The notes beneath the pieces are model-generated. The model had not been told where the DNA came from and did no database searches. It worked only from the letters and a program-made list of their open reading frames with translations. A stretch of 47,847 nt of DNA from a virus, in the IMG/VR virus record IMGVR_UViG_3300030007_000008, positions 1 to 47,847 of that record; one strand, 5' to 3'. Position numbers and translations under genes: made by a program. How positions within the stretch are numbered: the first letter of the stretch is position 1; the number at the start of each line of letters is the position of its first letter. Below, in pieces: positions 36,901 to 44,863 of the stretch.

Positions 36901-38211
36901 ATGGGTATTCAAGCATTCCCGGCCGCGCTCGTCCCGGCTATCCAAACCGGCATGTTGGCGCGTGAATTCGAAACGGGCCTGCAATCGGTCCTGACGTATC
37001 GCGAAGTTGCAGACCGCGAAATCTTCCCGGCCGCCATCGGTGAAACGCTCACCAAGACGCGCAAGGGTTTGAAGACGCCAGTTACCACGCCGCTGGTTCC
37101 CTCGACCAATACCAATCTAGACAACGGCTTGACGCCGAGCGGATGGACAATCGAGCAATACACGCTTGCGGTCAACATGTACGGCGATACCATCGATCTG
37201 AACATGGTCACGTCGCGCGTTGCCATCGCATCGCAGTTCTTGCAGAACGCGAACACGAACGGCATCCAGGCGATGCAGTCTGTTGATCGGATCGCGCGCA
37301 ACGTGATTTTCGGCGCGTACCTGTCGGGCAACACCCGCGTGCGCGTCACGCTCGGCTCTGCTGGCGCAACCGTTTCGGTGGATGACATTCGCGGCTTCCA
37401 AACCGCGTTTTCGAACGGCATTCAAGTGCCCGTTTCGTCCAGCTTCCCGCTTACCGTCACCGTTGGCTCGGATGTCTACACGCTGACCGGCGCGACCGCT
37501 GACGGCACCAACGTGTCTACGGCTTTCGGCGGTATCTCGGGAACGCTGACGTTCACCACGAACGTGACCGTGGCCGATGGAACGTTGAATCAGCCGGTGG
37601 TCGCTGCTGTCGGTTCGTCCATTTTCCGCCCGAACAACCGCGCTACCTGCGCGCAACTCGTGGCTGGCGACACAATCACCATTGCGGTCCTGTTGAACGC
37701 CGTTGCGACACTGCGTTCGAACCGCGTCCCGACGATTCGAGGTCTGTACAACGCGTATCTGGATGACCGCCAAATCATCGGCCTGTTCGCTGACCCGGAA
37801 TTCCAACTGCTCTACCGTGGTCAGTACGCATCCACCGCGTACCAACAAGGCCAGGTGATGGAAATGGTCGGCATGCGCATCATCCCGACAACGGAAGCGC
37901 CGCAGCAAGCATCGCTCGGCGCTGGCGTGATCCACCGCGCACTCGTGTGCGGCCAGGGCGCAATGATCGAGGGCGACTTCGCGGAAACCGGCTACAGCGA
38001 TGTGGCGGGCGACGAAGGCTTGGTCGAAATGCTCGACGGCGTGGCGATGGTGACTCGTGAACCGCTCGACCGCTTGAAGCAAATCGTGGCGCAATCGTGG
38101 TACTGGATCGGCGGCTTTGCTGTGCCGACCGACATCACCGCTACGACCAACATTATCCCGACCGCGACGAATTCGTACTTCAAACGCGGCGTGATTGTCG
38201 AATCGCTGTAA
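36901..38211 (+). CDS. Major capsid protein
   Basis: 436 residues from ATG 36901 (GAAGG upstream). It follows the scaffold, and its sequence (GNTRVRVTLGSAGATVSV, VPTIRGLYNAYLDDRQIIGLFADPEFQLLYRGQYAS) has the extended-loop and P-domain character of HK97-fold capsid proteins of myoviruses. The middle of about 80 residues (PVSSSFPLTVTVGSDVYTLTGA...) looks like an inserted beta-domain. The call rests on synteny, length and fold-type features. Confidence 0.85.
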   Translation: MGIQAFPAALVPAIQTGMLAREFETGLQSVLTYREVADREIFPAAIGETLTKTRKGLKTPVTTPLVPSTNTNLDNGLTPSGWTIEQYTLAVNMYGDTIDLNMVTSRVAIASQFLQNANTNGIQAMQSVDRIARNVIFGAYLSGNTRVRVTLGSAGATVSVDDIRGFQTAFSNGIQVPVSSSFPLTVTVGSDVYTLTGATADGTNVSTAFGGISGTLTFTTNVTVADGTLNQPVVAAVGSSIFRPNNRATCAQLVAGDTITIAVLLNAVATLRSNRVPTIRGLYNAYLDDRQIIGLFADPEFQLLYRGQYASTAYQQGQVMEMVGMRIIPTTEAPQQASLGAGVIHRALVCGQGAMIEGDFAETGYSDVAGDEGLVEMLDGVAMVTREPLDRLKQIVAQSWYWIGGFAVPTDITATTNIIPTATNSYFKRGVIVESL

Positions 38212-38283
38212 TCGACCCGTAGCGATGTGGGCGCGCTTCCAATGGTGAAGCGCGCCCCGCCCCACACATTCCCAGGACAGAAC

Positions 38284-38502
38284 ATGGCAACGAAAAAGCC
38301 AGTCGCAACGACTGATGCAGAAATTCCAGAAAGCGTAAAGCTTGCCGCTCCGCACGGCTTCTATGACGAAGCGGGCGAACTGCAAGCATGGTTGCAAAAC
38401 GAAGTCGTCACCGATGCAAAAGACATCGCATTGCTGATCGAGCGCGGCGCACGCCTGTTCGGTATCGGTGATGAGCCAGCGGAACCCGCTAAGGCGGCGT
38501 AA
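38284..38502 (+). CDS. Small head protein
   Basis: 72 residues from ATG 38284. Lys/Ala-rich N-terminus, then GFYDEAGELQAWLQNEVVTDAKDIALLIERGARLFGI. Position directly after the capsid fits a small head-decoration or head-completion protein. One-base overlap with the next gene. Confidence 0.6.
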   Translation: MATKKPVATTDAEIPESVKLAAPHGFYDEAGELQAWLQNEVVTDAKDIALLIERGARLFGIGDEPAEPAKAA

Positions 38503-38888
38503 TGGCCTCGCTAACCGATGCGCAATTGGTGGACTGTCGGCGGTTCTGTGGTTTCCCATTGTTCGGCGGTCAACCGGTGCAGGCGTTCGGTTATCGCTTC
38601 TTTCAGTGGTACGGAACGCTCGAATTCCGCATGAACAACATGGACCCGGCCGAAACGGTTGTCGTGACGAACTATCTCACGCAATTGAACCTGCTGGAAA
38701 CCGCGATTTACGGAACGTCCGCGAATCTCGATACCGATGTTGCCGCCGTCTGGACGCACAACAAAAACGAGCAGCGCGACCGCGAAGCGTTGTTTGACTC
38801 GCAACGCCGCCGTTTGTGCGCGTTCTTTGGCATCCCGCCCGGTCCCGGCTTGAAAGCTGTTTCCAGCGGAATCAGTTTTGAGGTCTAA
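38502..38888 (+). CDS. Head-tail connector candidate
   Basis: 128 residues. It reads TDAQLVDCRRFCGFPLFGGQPVQAFGYRFFQWYGTLEFRMNNMDPAETVVVTNYLTQLNLLE. Size and order (after the capsid, before gateway and completion proteins) suit an adaptor protein of the gp6/gp15 type. Family not proven. Confidence 0.6.
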   Translation: MASLTDAQLVDCRRFCGFPLFGGQPVQAFGYRFFQWYGTLEFRMNNMDPAETVVVTNYLTQLNLLETAIYGTSANLDTDVAAVWTHNKNEQRDREALFDSQRRRLCAFFGIPPGPGLKAVSSGISFEV

Positions 38889-39536
38889 ATGGACGGCGCG
38901 ACCCTGCAAGGAAAGATTTACGAAGGCTACGCCAAGGCCGCTATTCGGCTCGGCTTGCCCTTCGCGCAGTATCGCCCTAGCGGAGCTAACAACCCGGTAA
39001 CAGGAGCGCCGCTGAACGCCTCCATGCTCGCATCGTTCAATGCGGAGGATATGAAGTACGGACGGCCGAATAAATACGGCAAGGCGACGTGGTATTGCTT
39101 GGCCGATGGAACGCAACTCGCGGTGTTCGATTATCTCGTCGGCGCGAGCGGAACGTACTTCATCGCGGCTATGCAACCGCTGCTGCCGATCCTGGCCGTT
39201 GAGTGCAATCGCACTGTGAGCGTGACGCGCCCGCAGCTACAAACGCAAGTCGGCGGCCTCACGGATTACGAAGGCACCACGGCGGTGAACGAAACGCCGC
39301 TCATGGCTGGCTGGCCCGCGTCAATCCTGCAAGGGAGCAAGGGCGAGAAAGGCGAAATCGTTTTGCCCGGTGACGTTCGCAACGCATGGTGGATCGTGCT
39401 GTTTCCTTCGACCCCTAGCGTAGTTCTGCGCTCTGGCGACTTGATATATGACGACAACAATCGGCGCTACATCATTTCGAGTGCGGAACTTACCGACCTC
39501 GGCTGGCGATTAACCGCGCTCCAAGGACAAACATAA
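38889..39536 (+). CDS. Head-tail joining protein candidate
   Basis: 215 residues immediately after the preceding stop. Beta-rich with TQVGGLTDYEGTTAVNETPLMAGWPASIL and DLIYDDNNRRYIISSAELTDLGW, a pattern seen in phage neck proteins. The second half resembles stopper-type folds. Precise role unassigned. Confidence 0.6.
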   Translation: MDGATLQGKIYEGYAKAAIRLGLPFAQYRPSGANNPVTGAPLNASMLASFNAEDMKYGRPNKYGKATWYCLADGTQLAVFDYLVGASGTYFIAAMQPLLPILAVECNRTVSVTRPQLQTQVGGLTDYEGTTAVNETPLMAGWPASILQGSKGEKGEIVLPGDVRNAWWIVLFPSTPSVVLRSGDLIYDDNNRRYIISSAELTDLGWRLTALQGQT

Positions 39537-39537
39537 A

Positions 39538-39723
39538 ATGCCGAGTCTTTACCCGCCCGTCAATGGGCCGTTTACCAAAACGGTGAACAAAAACACGTAC
39601 ACGTCTGCCGGTCAATATCAGCCCGTCACGGTGATTATCCCGGCCGATGTTCATTCGCTTCAAGAGGCCGGATGGCTCGACGTGACAGTCTGCCCAACGC
39701 CCAACATGACAACCAGCCGATAA
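39538..39723 (+). CDS. Small neck-region protein
   Basis: 61 residues (PSLYPPVNGPFTKTVNKNTYTSAGQYQPVTVII ...). Between two connector genes. No motif recognised. Confidence 0.55.
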   Translation: MPSLYPPVNGPFTKTVNKNTYTSAGQYQPVTVIIPADVHSLQEAGWLDVTVCPTPNMTTSR

Positions 39724-39727
39724 AAAT

Positions 39728-40570
39728 ATGGCTGATCTAAGCGACGTTCAAAACGTGCTGGTCGGCCTAGTCGCTGGCTGGCTGTACCCGGTCACAAGCT
39801 CGGGTAACTCGGTGCTCGGCTTCCCCGTCCGAATCGGTCAGGGCTGGCCTACTGCCGCGCAGATGGACCCCGATCTATACGATGGGATTGCGAACATTTC
39901 CATCTATGCCACGGCGAACGAGCGCAAGACCACACGCTTTGTGCAAGGGTGGCAACAGCTATCGAGCAACGCGCCCACGCTGACGTTAAATTCGGTCGGG
40001 CAAGTCATCACAGTAGCCGGGACGAATCCCGCGCCCTACTCTCAACAAAACTGCGCTGTGTTCGTGAATGGTGAGCCGTTCACATACGCGGTTCAGGCAG
40101 GCGACACGCCCGCCATCATAGCGAGCGCTCTAGCCGCCGTGATTGCGATTGTTATCCCCGGTACGGTTTCGTCTAGCGGGACGATCACGCTACCCGCTGG
40201 CGCGCGCATCGGCGCTTTGCGTGTCGGGGGAACGGGAACGGCGGTTAGGGTCGTGCGGAATCAGTGCCGATTGTTCCAGATAATCATTTGGGCCTCGACA
40301 TCGACGCAGCGAACGGCGATTGCAAACCTGATTGACCCGCTCCTGGCGGACATGCCTCGCATTGCGATGCCTGACGGCTTATACGCAAAGCTGTCGTATC
40401 ACGATAGCCCGCAAATCGACCTTGGCGAAAAGGCCCGATTGTTCCGGCGCGATCTGCGCTACATGGTTGATTTTTCGACCACGAAGCAAATGGGCACGGC
40501 ACAAGTCATCGTCGGCACAACGATCATTTCCGATACGTTCGGCAACCTCATCAAAACAATCAATTCATAG
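39728..40570 (+). CDS. Tail-completion / neck protein candidate
   Basis: 280 residues. DVQNVLVGLVAGWLYPVTSSGNSVLGFPVRIGQGWPTAAQMDPDL then a beta-domain and RLFQIIIWASTSTQRTAIANLIDPLL. Similar-sized proteins precede the sheath gene in contractile-tailed phages and cap the tail tube. It sits just before a small acidic gene and the sheath. Confidence 0.6.
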   Translation: MADLSDVQNVLVGLVAGWLYPVTSSGNSVLGFPVRIGQGWPTAAQMDPDLYDGIANISIYATANERKTTRFVQGWQQLSSNAPTLTLNSVGQVITVAGTNPAPYSQQNCAVFVNGEPFTYAVQAGDTPAIIASALAAVIAIVIPGTVSSSGTITLPAGARIGALRVGGTGTAVRVVRNQCRLFQIIIWASTSTQRTAIANLIDPLLADMPRIAMPDGLYAKLSYHDSPQIDLGEKARLFRRDLRYMVDFSTTKQMGTAQVIVGTTIISDTFGNLIKTINS

Positions 40571-40577
40571 GGCATCT

Positions 40578-40739
40578 ATGGCAAAGGCTCAAGCGCCGCA
40601 GTTCAGTTTTGAACTCGTGGTGATTCACCCATTTGGCGACCACGAACGCGGAACGCGAATCAGCGAACCGGACGTTATCAAGGCCGTTCTCGAAGGCGAC
40701 AACGCGCACCACTGCAACAAGGTCGCAAAGCCGCAGTAA
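40578..40739 (+). CDS. 53-residue protein before sheath
   Basis: ATG 40578. It reads AKAQAPQFSFELVVIHPFGDHERGTRISEPDVIKAVLEGDNAHHCNKVAKPQ. Compact, with two His/Cys-rich positions. Possibly a minor tail protein; no family recognised. Confidence 0.6.
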   Translation: MAKAQAPQFSFELVVIHPFGDHERGTRISEPDVIKAVLEGDNAHHCNKVAKPQ

Positions 40740-40759
40740 TCCACCAACGAATGATCAGG

Positions 40760-40783
40760 AAGCCCGCTATATGCGGGCTTTTT
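40760..40783 (+). terminator. Intrinsic terminator before sheath gene
   Basis: Perfect 8-bp stem AAGCCCGC/GCGGGCTT, loop TATAT, then TTT. The sheath Shine-Dalgarno (GGAG) lies seven bases past it. Confidence 0.75.
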
Positions 40784-40799
40784 GCATTGGAGAAACGAC

Positions 40800-42368
40800 T
40801 TGCCCATTTATCAAGCTGGCGCACTGAATACCACGGCGCTTAGCGCGCCTGGTGTGTACCTTCAAATCCAACCGCCGCCCCTCATCATCAACGGCGTACC
40901 GTCCAACCTGCTCGGGCTCGTCGGTGTCGCTTCTTGGGGTCCGGTCAACGCGCCTACCCTAGTCGGCTCGCCGGGTGACGTGACGCAGTACATCGGCGCG
41001 AACACCGTCCGCAAGTACGACCTTGCGACCGCGTGCGAAGTCGCGTTCAAGTTTGGCGCAACGGCGATTCAGTATGTGCGCGTCACAGACAGCACGGACA
41101 CGGCCGCATCGCTCACGCTGAAAGACACCTTTTCGACGCCCGCAACTGGCGCGACGTTGACGGGCTTCTATACCGGAACAATCGGCAATACGATCACTGC
41201 TGGCGTAGTCGCAGGCTCGGCGGCGAATACGTTCAAGCTGACAATCCAACGCCCAGGCGCTACAGCAGAAGTATTCGACAACATTCCAGGATCGTCCGCG
41301 TCTGTTTTCTGGCCCGCTCTCGTTAGCGCGGTGAACAACGGCCAAAGCTCGGGCCGTGGTCCGTCGCAAATGGTGGTCGCATCCATCGGCGTGGCAACTG
41401 CGCTTCCCAACATCGTGACCGTCTACACCGCGTCTGGTGGCCTCGACGGAGCTACGACGATGACTGACGCTCTGTTGGTCGGTACGGACGGCGTAGGGAC
41501 CGCGAAAAAGGGCATGTACGCGCTTCGTGGAACCGGCTGTCAGGTCGGGACGCTGATCGATCACACAGATTCTACCGCCTGGGCTTCGATCCTCGCGTAC
41601 GGCTTGTCTGAAGGCACGTACATGGGCGTGCAATCGCCCAACGGGTCGAATTACAGCGCCACGAGCACGCTGTTGAATACGGCGGGCGCTGACGGGTACG
41701 GAATCAAGACCTTCGTCGGCGACTGGATCACGTATTACGACAACACCAACGGGCAGAACCGAACGATTGCCCCGGCTACCGTTTGGGCGGCTCTGCAATC
41801 GGGTCTTTCGCCTGAACAGTCTTCGCTCAACAAACCGATGCTTGGGTTCGTCGGCACGCAGCGGGTAGCGCAGAAGCAGCCGTATAGCTCTGCTGAAATC
41901 GGCGCAATCAAAACCGCTCGTCTGGATGTGATCACCAACCCGTCGCCGGGCGGCAATTACTACGCGTGTCAAACCGGGGTCAATTCGTCCAGCACGAACG
42001 GGCAGAACGGCGACACTTACACGCGGATGACGAATTACCTTGCGCTGACGCTCGCGTCTGCGTTCGGCACCGTCATTGGTAAGAACCAGACATCGGACCT
42101 TCGTTTGAGTGCTCAAAACGCGATGCAGGCGTTTTTGACCACGCTCTGGCGCGCGAAGATGATTGGCGATTCTAACAATTCGGCAAACGTCCCGTTCACC
42201 GTCGAAATCGACGCCGCGAACAATCCCGCCGCAGCGGTCGCGAATGGCTACATGACGGCGAACGTTGCCGTTAAGTTTTGGGCTGTCGTCTTCTACTTCG
42301 TCATCAACCTGCAAGGCGGCCAAACGGTCGTTATTCAGTCCACGTCGAAGCCCAACACGGGCATTTAA
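40800..42368 (+). CDS. Tail sheath protein
   Basis: 522 residues from TTG 40800 (GGAGA seven bases upstream). Length, the N-terminal PGVYLQIQPPP segment, and the C-terminal core (RLSAQNAMQAFLTTLWRAKMIGD, then VKFWAVVFYFVINLQ) match the contractile sheath family (P2 gpFI type). Sheath contraction drives the tube into the cell. Confidence 0.9.
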   Translation: MPIYQAGALNTTALSAPGVYLQIQPPPLIINGVPSNLLGLVGVASWGPVNAPTLVGSPGDVTQYIGANTVRKYDLATACEVAFKFGATAIQYVRVTDSTDTAASLTLKDTFSTPATGATLTGFYTGTIGNTITAGVVAGSAANTFKLTIQRPGATAEVFDNIPGSSASVFWPALVSAVNNGQSSGRGPSQMVVASIGVATALPNIVTVYTASGGLDGATTMTDALLVGTDGVGTAKKGMYALRGTGCQVGTLIDHTDSTAWASILAYGLSEGTYMGVQSPNGSNYSATSTLLNTAGADGYGIKTFVGDWITYYDNTNGQNRTIAPATVWAALQSGLSPEQSSLNKPMLGFVGTQRVAQKQPYSSAEIGAIKTARLDVITNPSPGGNYYACQTGVNSSSTNGQNGDTYTRMTNYLALTLASAFGTVIGKNQTSDLRLSAQNAMQAFLTTLWRAKMIGDSNNSANVPFTVEIDAANNPAAAVANGYMTANVAVKFWAVVFYFVINLQGGQTVVIQSTSKPNTGI

Positions 42369-42389
42369 CACGCCAGCGTCACAGCAACT

Positions 42390-42415
42390 AGCCCGCCAAT
42401 AGTGCGGGCTTTTTT
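42390..42415 (+). terminator. Intrinsic terminator after sheath
   Basis: AGCCCGC/GCGGGCT stem with a 7-nt loop and T6. It separates the high-copy sheath from the tube gene. Confidence 0.8.
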
Positions 42416-42447
42416 GCGTCCATGCAAAACGTACACGAGAGCAAAAC

Positions 42448-42879
42448 ATGCCTTTAAACGGCTTTACCGTTGGTCGCGACGTATCGACCAATATCCAGAC
42501 GCCTAGCGGCGCGCTGACGCTCGGCGGCCTCACCAAGTTCACGTCCAAGCCGGAAACGACCGACAAGAAAGTGAAGCTGCTGAACGGTCGCACGAAGCAC
42601 CTGATTTTCCCCGATGGATGGGTCGGCTCATTCGAATGCGAGCGGCAAGACTCGACTATCGATGACTTCATTGCCGCGCAGGAAGCGAACTACTACGCAG
42701 GGCAAAACCTGCTGCCTTCGACCATCACCGAAACCATCAACGAGGTTAGCGGTGCGGTCACTCAATACCAATACGTTGGCGTGATCTTCAAGCTTGAAGA
42801 CGCTGGCGACTTCGCAGGCGATGAAACCGTTAAGCAAAAGCTGACGTTCATGGCTGAAACCCGTATCAAACTGGCCTAA
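42448..42879 (+). CDS. Tail tube protein
   Basis: 143 residues directly after the sheath, the standard order. GFTVGRDVSTNIQTPSGALTLGGLTKFTSKPETTDKKVKLLNGRTKHLIF is the beta-barrel type N-terminus of tube proteins, and the size fits. It forms the hexameric rings inside the sheath. Confidence 0.85.
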   Translation: MPLNGFTVGRDVSTNIQTPSGALTLGGLTKFTSKPETTDKKVKLLNGRTKHLIFPDGWVGSFECERQDSTIDDFIAAQEANYYAGQNLLPSTITETINEVSGAVTQYQYVGVIFKLEDAGDFAGDETVKQKLTFMAETRIKLA

Positions 42880-42881
42880 AC

Positions 42882-43274
42882 ATGACGACTCTTAACGTCC
42901 GCAGCAACAAGAAGCAAACCGCCGAAACGCCGTCTGAACAGCTTATCAAAAAGGCTGATTCCGCCGTAACTATCGACACGCCGAACGGCTTCAAAGTCAC
43001 GCTGAAGAAACCGGGCGTTTTGAGTCAGTTCCGGCTTGTGAAGATGCTTGGCGACGCGGCAAAAAATCAAGTGTATGTCGGCATGATGTTGCCAATGACA
43101 TACGTGTCTGAAATCGACGGTCGCGCGATTGCATACCCGAACAGCGAGCGCGAACTCGAAGCGCTGATTACACGCCTCGATGAAGAAGGCGTCAATGCCG
43201 TGATGAACGGCGTAGCGCAACATTTCGGCGGCCAAGCCGACCCGGAAGCGGCGAAGGCTGACATAAAAAACTAG
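42882..43274 (+). CDS. Tail assembly chaperone, short product
   Basis: 130 residues ending at TAG 43274. Acidic/basic mixed (EQLIKKADSAVTIDTPNGFKVTLKKPGVLSQFRLVKMLGDAAKNQV). It lies between tube and tape measure, the place of the P2 gpE / lambda G chaperone. The stop follows a slippery A AAA AAC, so a longer fusion is also made. Confidence 0.85.
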   Translation: MTTLNVRSNKKQTAETPSEQLIKKADSAVTIDTPNGFKVTLKKPGVLSQFRLVKMLGDAAKNQVYVGMMLPMTYVSEIDGRAIAYPNSERELEALITRLDEEGVNAVMNGVAQHFGGQADPEAAKADIKN

Positions 43275-43438
43275 CGCGCTCTGTTCCGGTTAGCGAAGCG
43301 CTTTGGCTCGTTCGAAATGGCGTGCCGTTCGATGTCGCGTTCGCATTAGATGACGTGACACGAGCGGCATTCGCTATCAAGTTTTCCGAGTTTGAAGGCC
43401 ACAAGTTTGATTACTCGAAAATGGAATTTAAAGAATGA
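42882..43438 (+). CDS. Tail assembly chaperone, -1 frameshift fusion
   Basis: 185 residues. At A AAA AAC (43265-43271, in the correct phase: ATA AAA AAC TAG) ribosomes can slip -1 and bypass the TAG, adding 55 residues (LARSVPVSEALWLVRNGVPFDVAFALDD ... YSKMEFKE) to TGA 43438. Both sizes bind the tape measure in related phages. The extension is acidic at its end and overlaps the next start as ATGA. Confidence 0.8.
43265..43271 (+). promoter_or_regulatory. Programmed -1 ribosomal frameshift site
   Basis: A AAA AAC, the canonical X XXY YYZ heptamer, one codon before the TAG. Confidence 0.85.
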
Positions 43439-43935
43439 TCGGAACACGGACATTCACGAGCATGAACGCTTTCGCGTCTCACCTACTCGCGCGTCAAGCG
43501 CTGGTAGTTGTTGAGCTGAGAACAGGGCTTAAATTCGTTACGACTGCCATTAAAGATACCGCCCAGGCAGAGCTAGGCCACTACCAAGCTGCGGTCGGGC
43601 CGTTTGAGGCATGGAAGGAATTGGCGGACGCGACGAAAGAGGACCGCGTGCGTCAGGGCTTCACAGAGAACGACCCGCTGTTGCGCAGTGGCGCGCTGAA
43701 AGAGTCTGTAGCTGATGAAGTGGTGGGATTAGACGGCTATGTAGGGTCCGACAAGGACGAAGCCGTATGGATGGAGCTAGGAACCGACAAAGCCCCGCCA
43801 CGGGCTTACCTTGGGCCTGCTGTGATCCATAACGAAGACCTCATCAAGGAAGTGCTAGGCGCGGCGCTCGTTACCGGGATTCTCGGATCGGGAGTTAAGT
43901 CAATCACGACCATGACATCGAAGCTGATCAAGTAA
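43435..43935 (+). CDS. Tail-completion / virion morphogenesis protein (gp10-like)
   Basis: 166 residues. Near the middle DNDPLLRSGALKESVADEVV-type sequence (ENDPLLRSGALKES) and VGSDKDEAVWMELGTDKAPPRAYLGPAV is the HK97-gp10/P22-gp26-like neck pattern. It is an unusual place, between the chaperone and the tape measure. The end overlaps the convergent membrane gene by 8 bp. Confidence 0.7.
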   Translation: MIGTRTFTSMNAFASHLLARQALVVVELRTGLKFVTTAIKDTAQAELGHYQAAVGPFEAWKELADATKEDRVRQGFTENDPLLRSGALKESVADEVVGLDGYVGSDKDEAVWMELGTDKAPPRAYLGPAVIHNEDLIKEVLGAALVTGILGSGVKSITTMTSKLIK

Positions 43936-44161
43936 TCGCGCGGAACACTCGCAGCAGGATATAGAGCGCGGGCAAGCCGATCACGAGCACGAAGAAGCAA
44001 AGTATTGACCGCCCCGCGATGCTCGCCACTTTCAAGGCCTGCTCTTTTCGCAGGGGCGAAAGTGTGCGCGATTGCACATTCAGCGGGCGGATATTCGGAT
44101 ATTGCACAAACTCGAAATGATCGGCCGCCCACTCATGGAACTTGAAAAGGTAGTTTTTCAT
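43928..44161 (-). CDS. Leftward membrane protein (moron)
   Basis: 77 residues from ATG 44161. An aromatic N-terminus (KNYLFKFHEWAADHFEFV) then one strong TM span near the end (GRSILCFFVLVIGLPALYILLRVF). It is antisense to the structural genes, so it is an inserted moron rather than a tail component. Operator-type GGTAGT hexamers flank its start. Confidence 0.6.
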   Translation of the reverse strand: MKNYLFKFHEWAADHFEFVQYPNIRPLNVQSRTLSPLRKEQALKVASIAGRSILCFFVLVIGLPALYILLRVFRAIT

Positions 44162-44183
44162 AAGCCCAAAACGGTAGTAAAAT
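44149..44183 (+). promoter_or_regulatory. Moron promoter with operator half-sites
   Basis: Rightward -35 TTTTCA (44155-44160), 17-bp spacer, -10 TAAAAT (44178-44183). GGTAGT occurs at 44149-44154 and 44173-44178, the latter just before the -10. It would drive the GIY-YIG gene. These are the only copies of the motif found in the structural region. Confidence 0.6.
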
Positions 44184-44206
44184 GCCACTTCTACATCGGA
44201 GCGGCT

Positions 44207-44863
44207 ATGTTTGAAAGCAAAAAGGGTGTGCCGGGAATCTACGCGATTGTAAACCTGAAAGACGGAAAGCGATACGTCGGATCGGCGGTTTGCCTAGGGA
44301 CGCGTGCTAGGGCGCACGAAAATCAGCTTGCGGGCAATCGCCACTTCAATAGGCGATTACAAGGCGCATGGAATCGCGACGGAGCCGATTCGTTCCGTTT
44401 CGATGTTATCGAAGTGGTAGGAAGCACGTCCGAATTGATCGCAGCAGAACAGCGCCATATAGATGCCGCTGCCGCGAACAGATACAACCTTCGACCGAAG
44501 GCAGAATCCAATTTAGGGATTCGATGGAGCGATGAGTTCAAGGCAAAGATTAGTGCGGGGCTGACTGGGAAAGTCCATAGCGAAGAAACCAAGCGGCGCA
44601 TGAGCGCATCGCACAAGGGAAAAATTCGCTCAGCCGAGCACACAGAAAAGATCATTGCAACGAAACGCGGCGTCCCACGCCCTGCTCACGTAATTAAGGC
44701 GTCTTCCGATTTTTTAAGGAAATTCACCGATGCTCAAGTGATTGAGATAAGGGCCTTGCGCGCACTTGGAAAGACATACCGCGTTATAGCGGAGCAATAC
44801 AACTGCTCACAATCAACAATCCTCTTTGTTGTCAAAGGAAAGGGGGTTTGCTACTCGGGGTGA
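44207..44863 (+). CDS. GIY-YIG homing endonuclease
   Basis: 218 residues from ATG 44207 (GGAGCGG upstream). GIYAIVNLKDGKRYVGSA is the GIY...YVG pair, followed by a conserved Arg region and AAEQRHIDA with the metal-binding Glu. Two NUMOD3-like elements (SDEFKAKISAGLTGKVHSEETKRRMSASHKGK) and a C-terminal HTH (GKTYRVIAEQYNCSQSTILFV) bind DNA. A mobile endonuclease inserted between the neck gene and the tape measure. Confidence 0.92.
   Translation: MFESKKGVPGIYAIVNLKDGKRYVGSAVCLGTRARAHENQLAGNRHFNRRLQGAWNRDGADSFRFDVIEVVGSTSELIAAEQRHIDAAAANRYNLRPKAESNLGIRWSDEFKAKISAGLTGKVHSEETKRRMSASHKGKIRSAEHTEKIIATKRGVPRPAHVIKASSDFLRKFTDAQVIEIRALRALGKTYRVIAEQYNCSQSTILFVVKGKGVCYSG

Noticed and set aside
37117-38559. 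480-residue minus-strand ORF across the capsid gene
   Set aside because: Antisense shadow of the major capsid gene; composition is Arg/His-rich nonsense typical of GC-rich codon bias.
40959-42671. 570-residue minus-strand ORF across the sheath gene
   Set aside because: Antisense shadow of the sheath and tube genes, no RBS or domain pattern.
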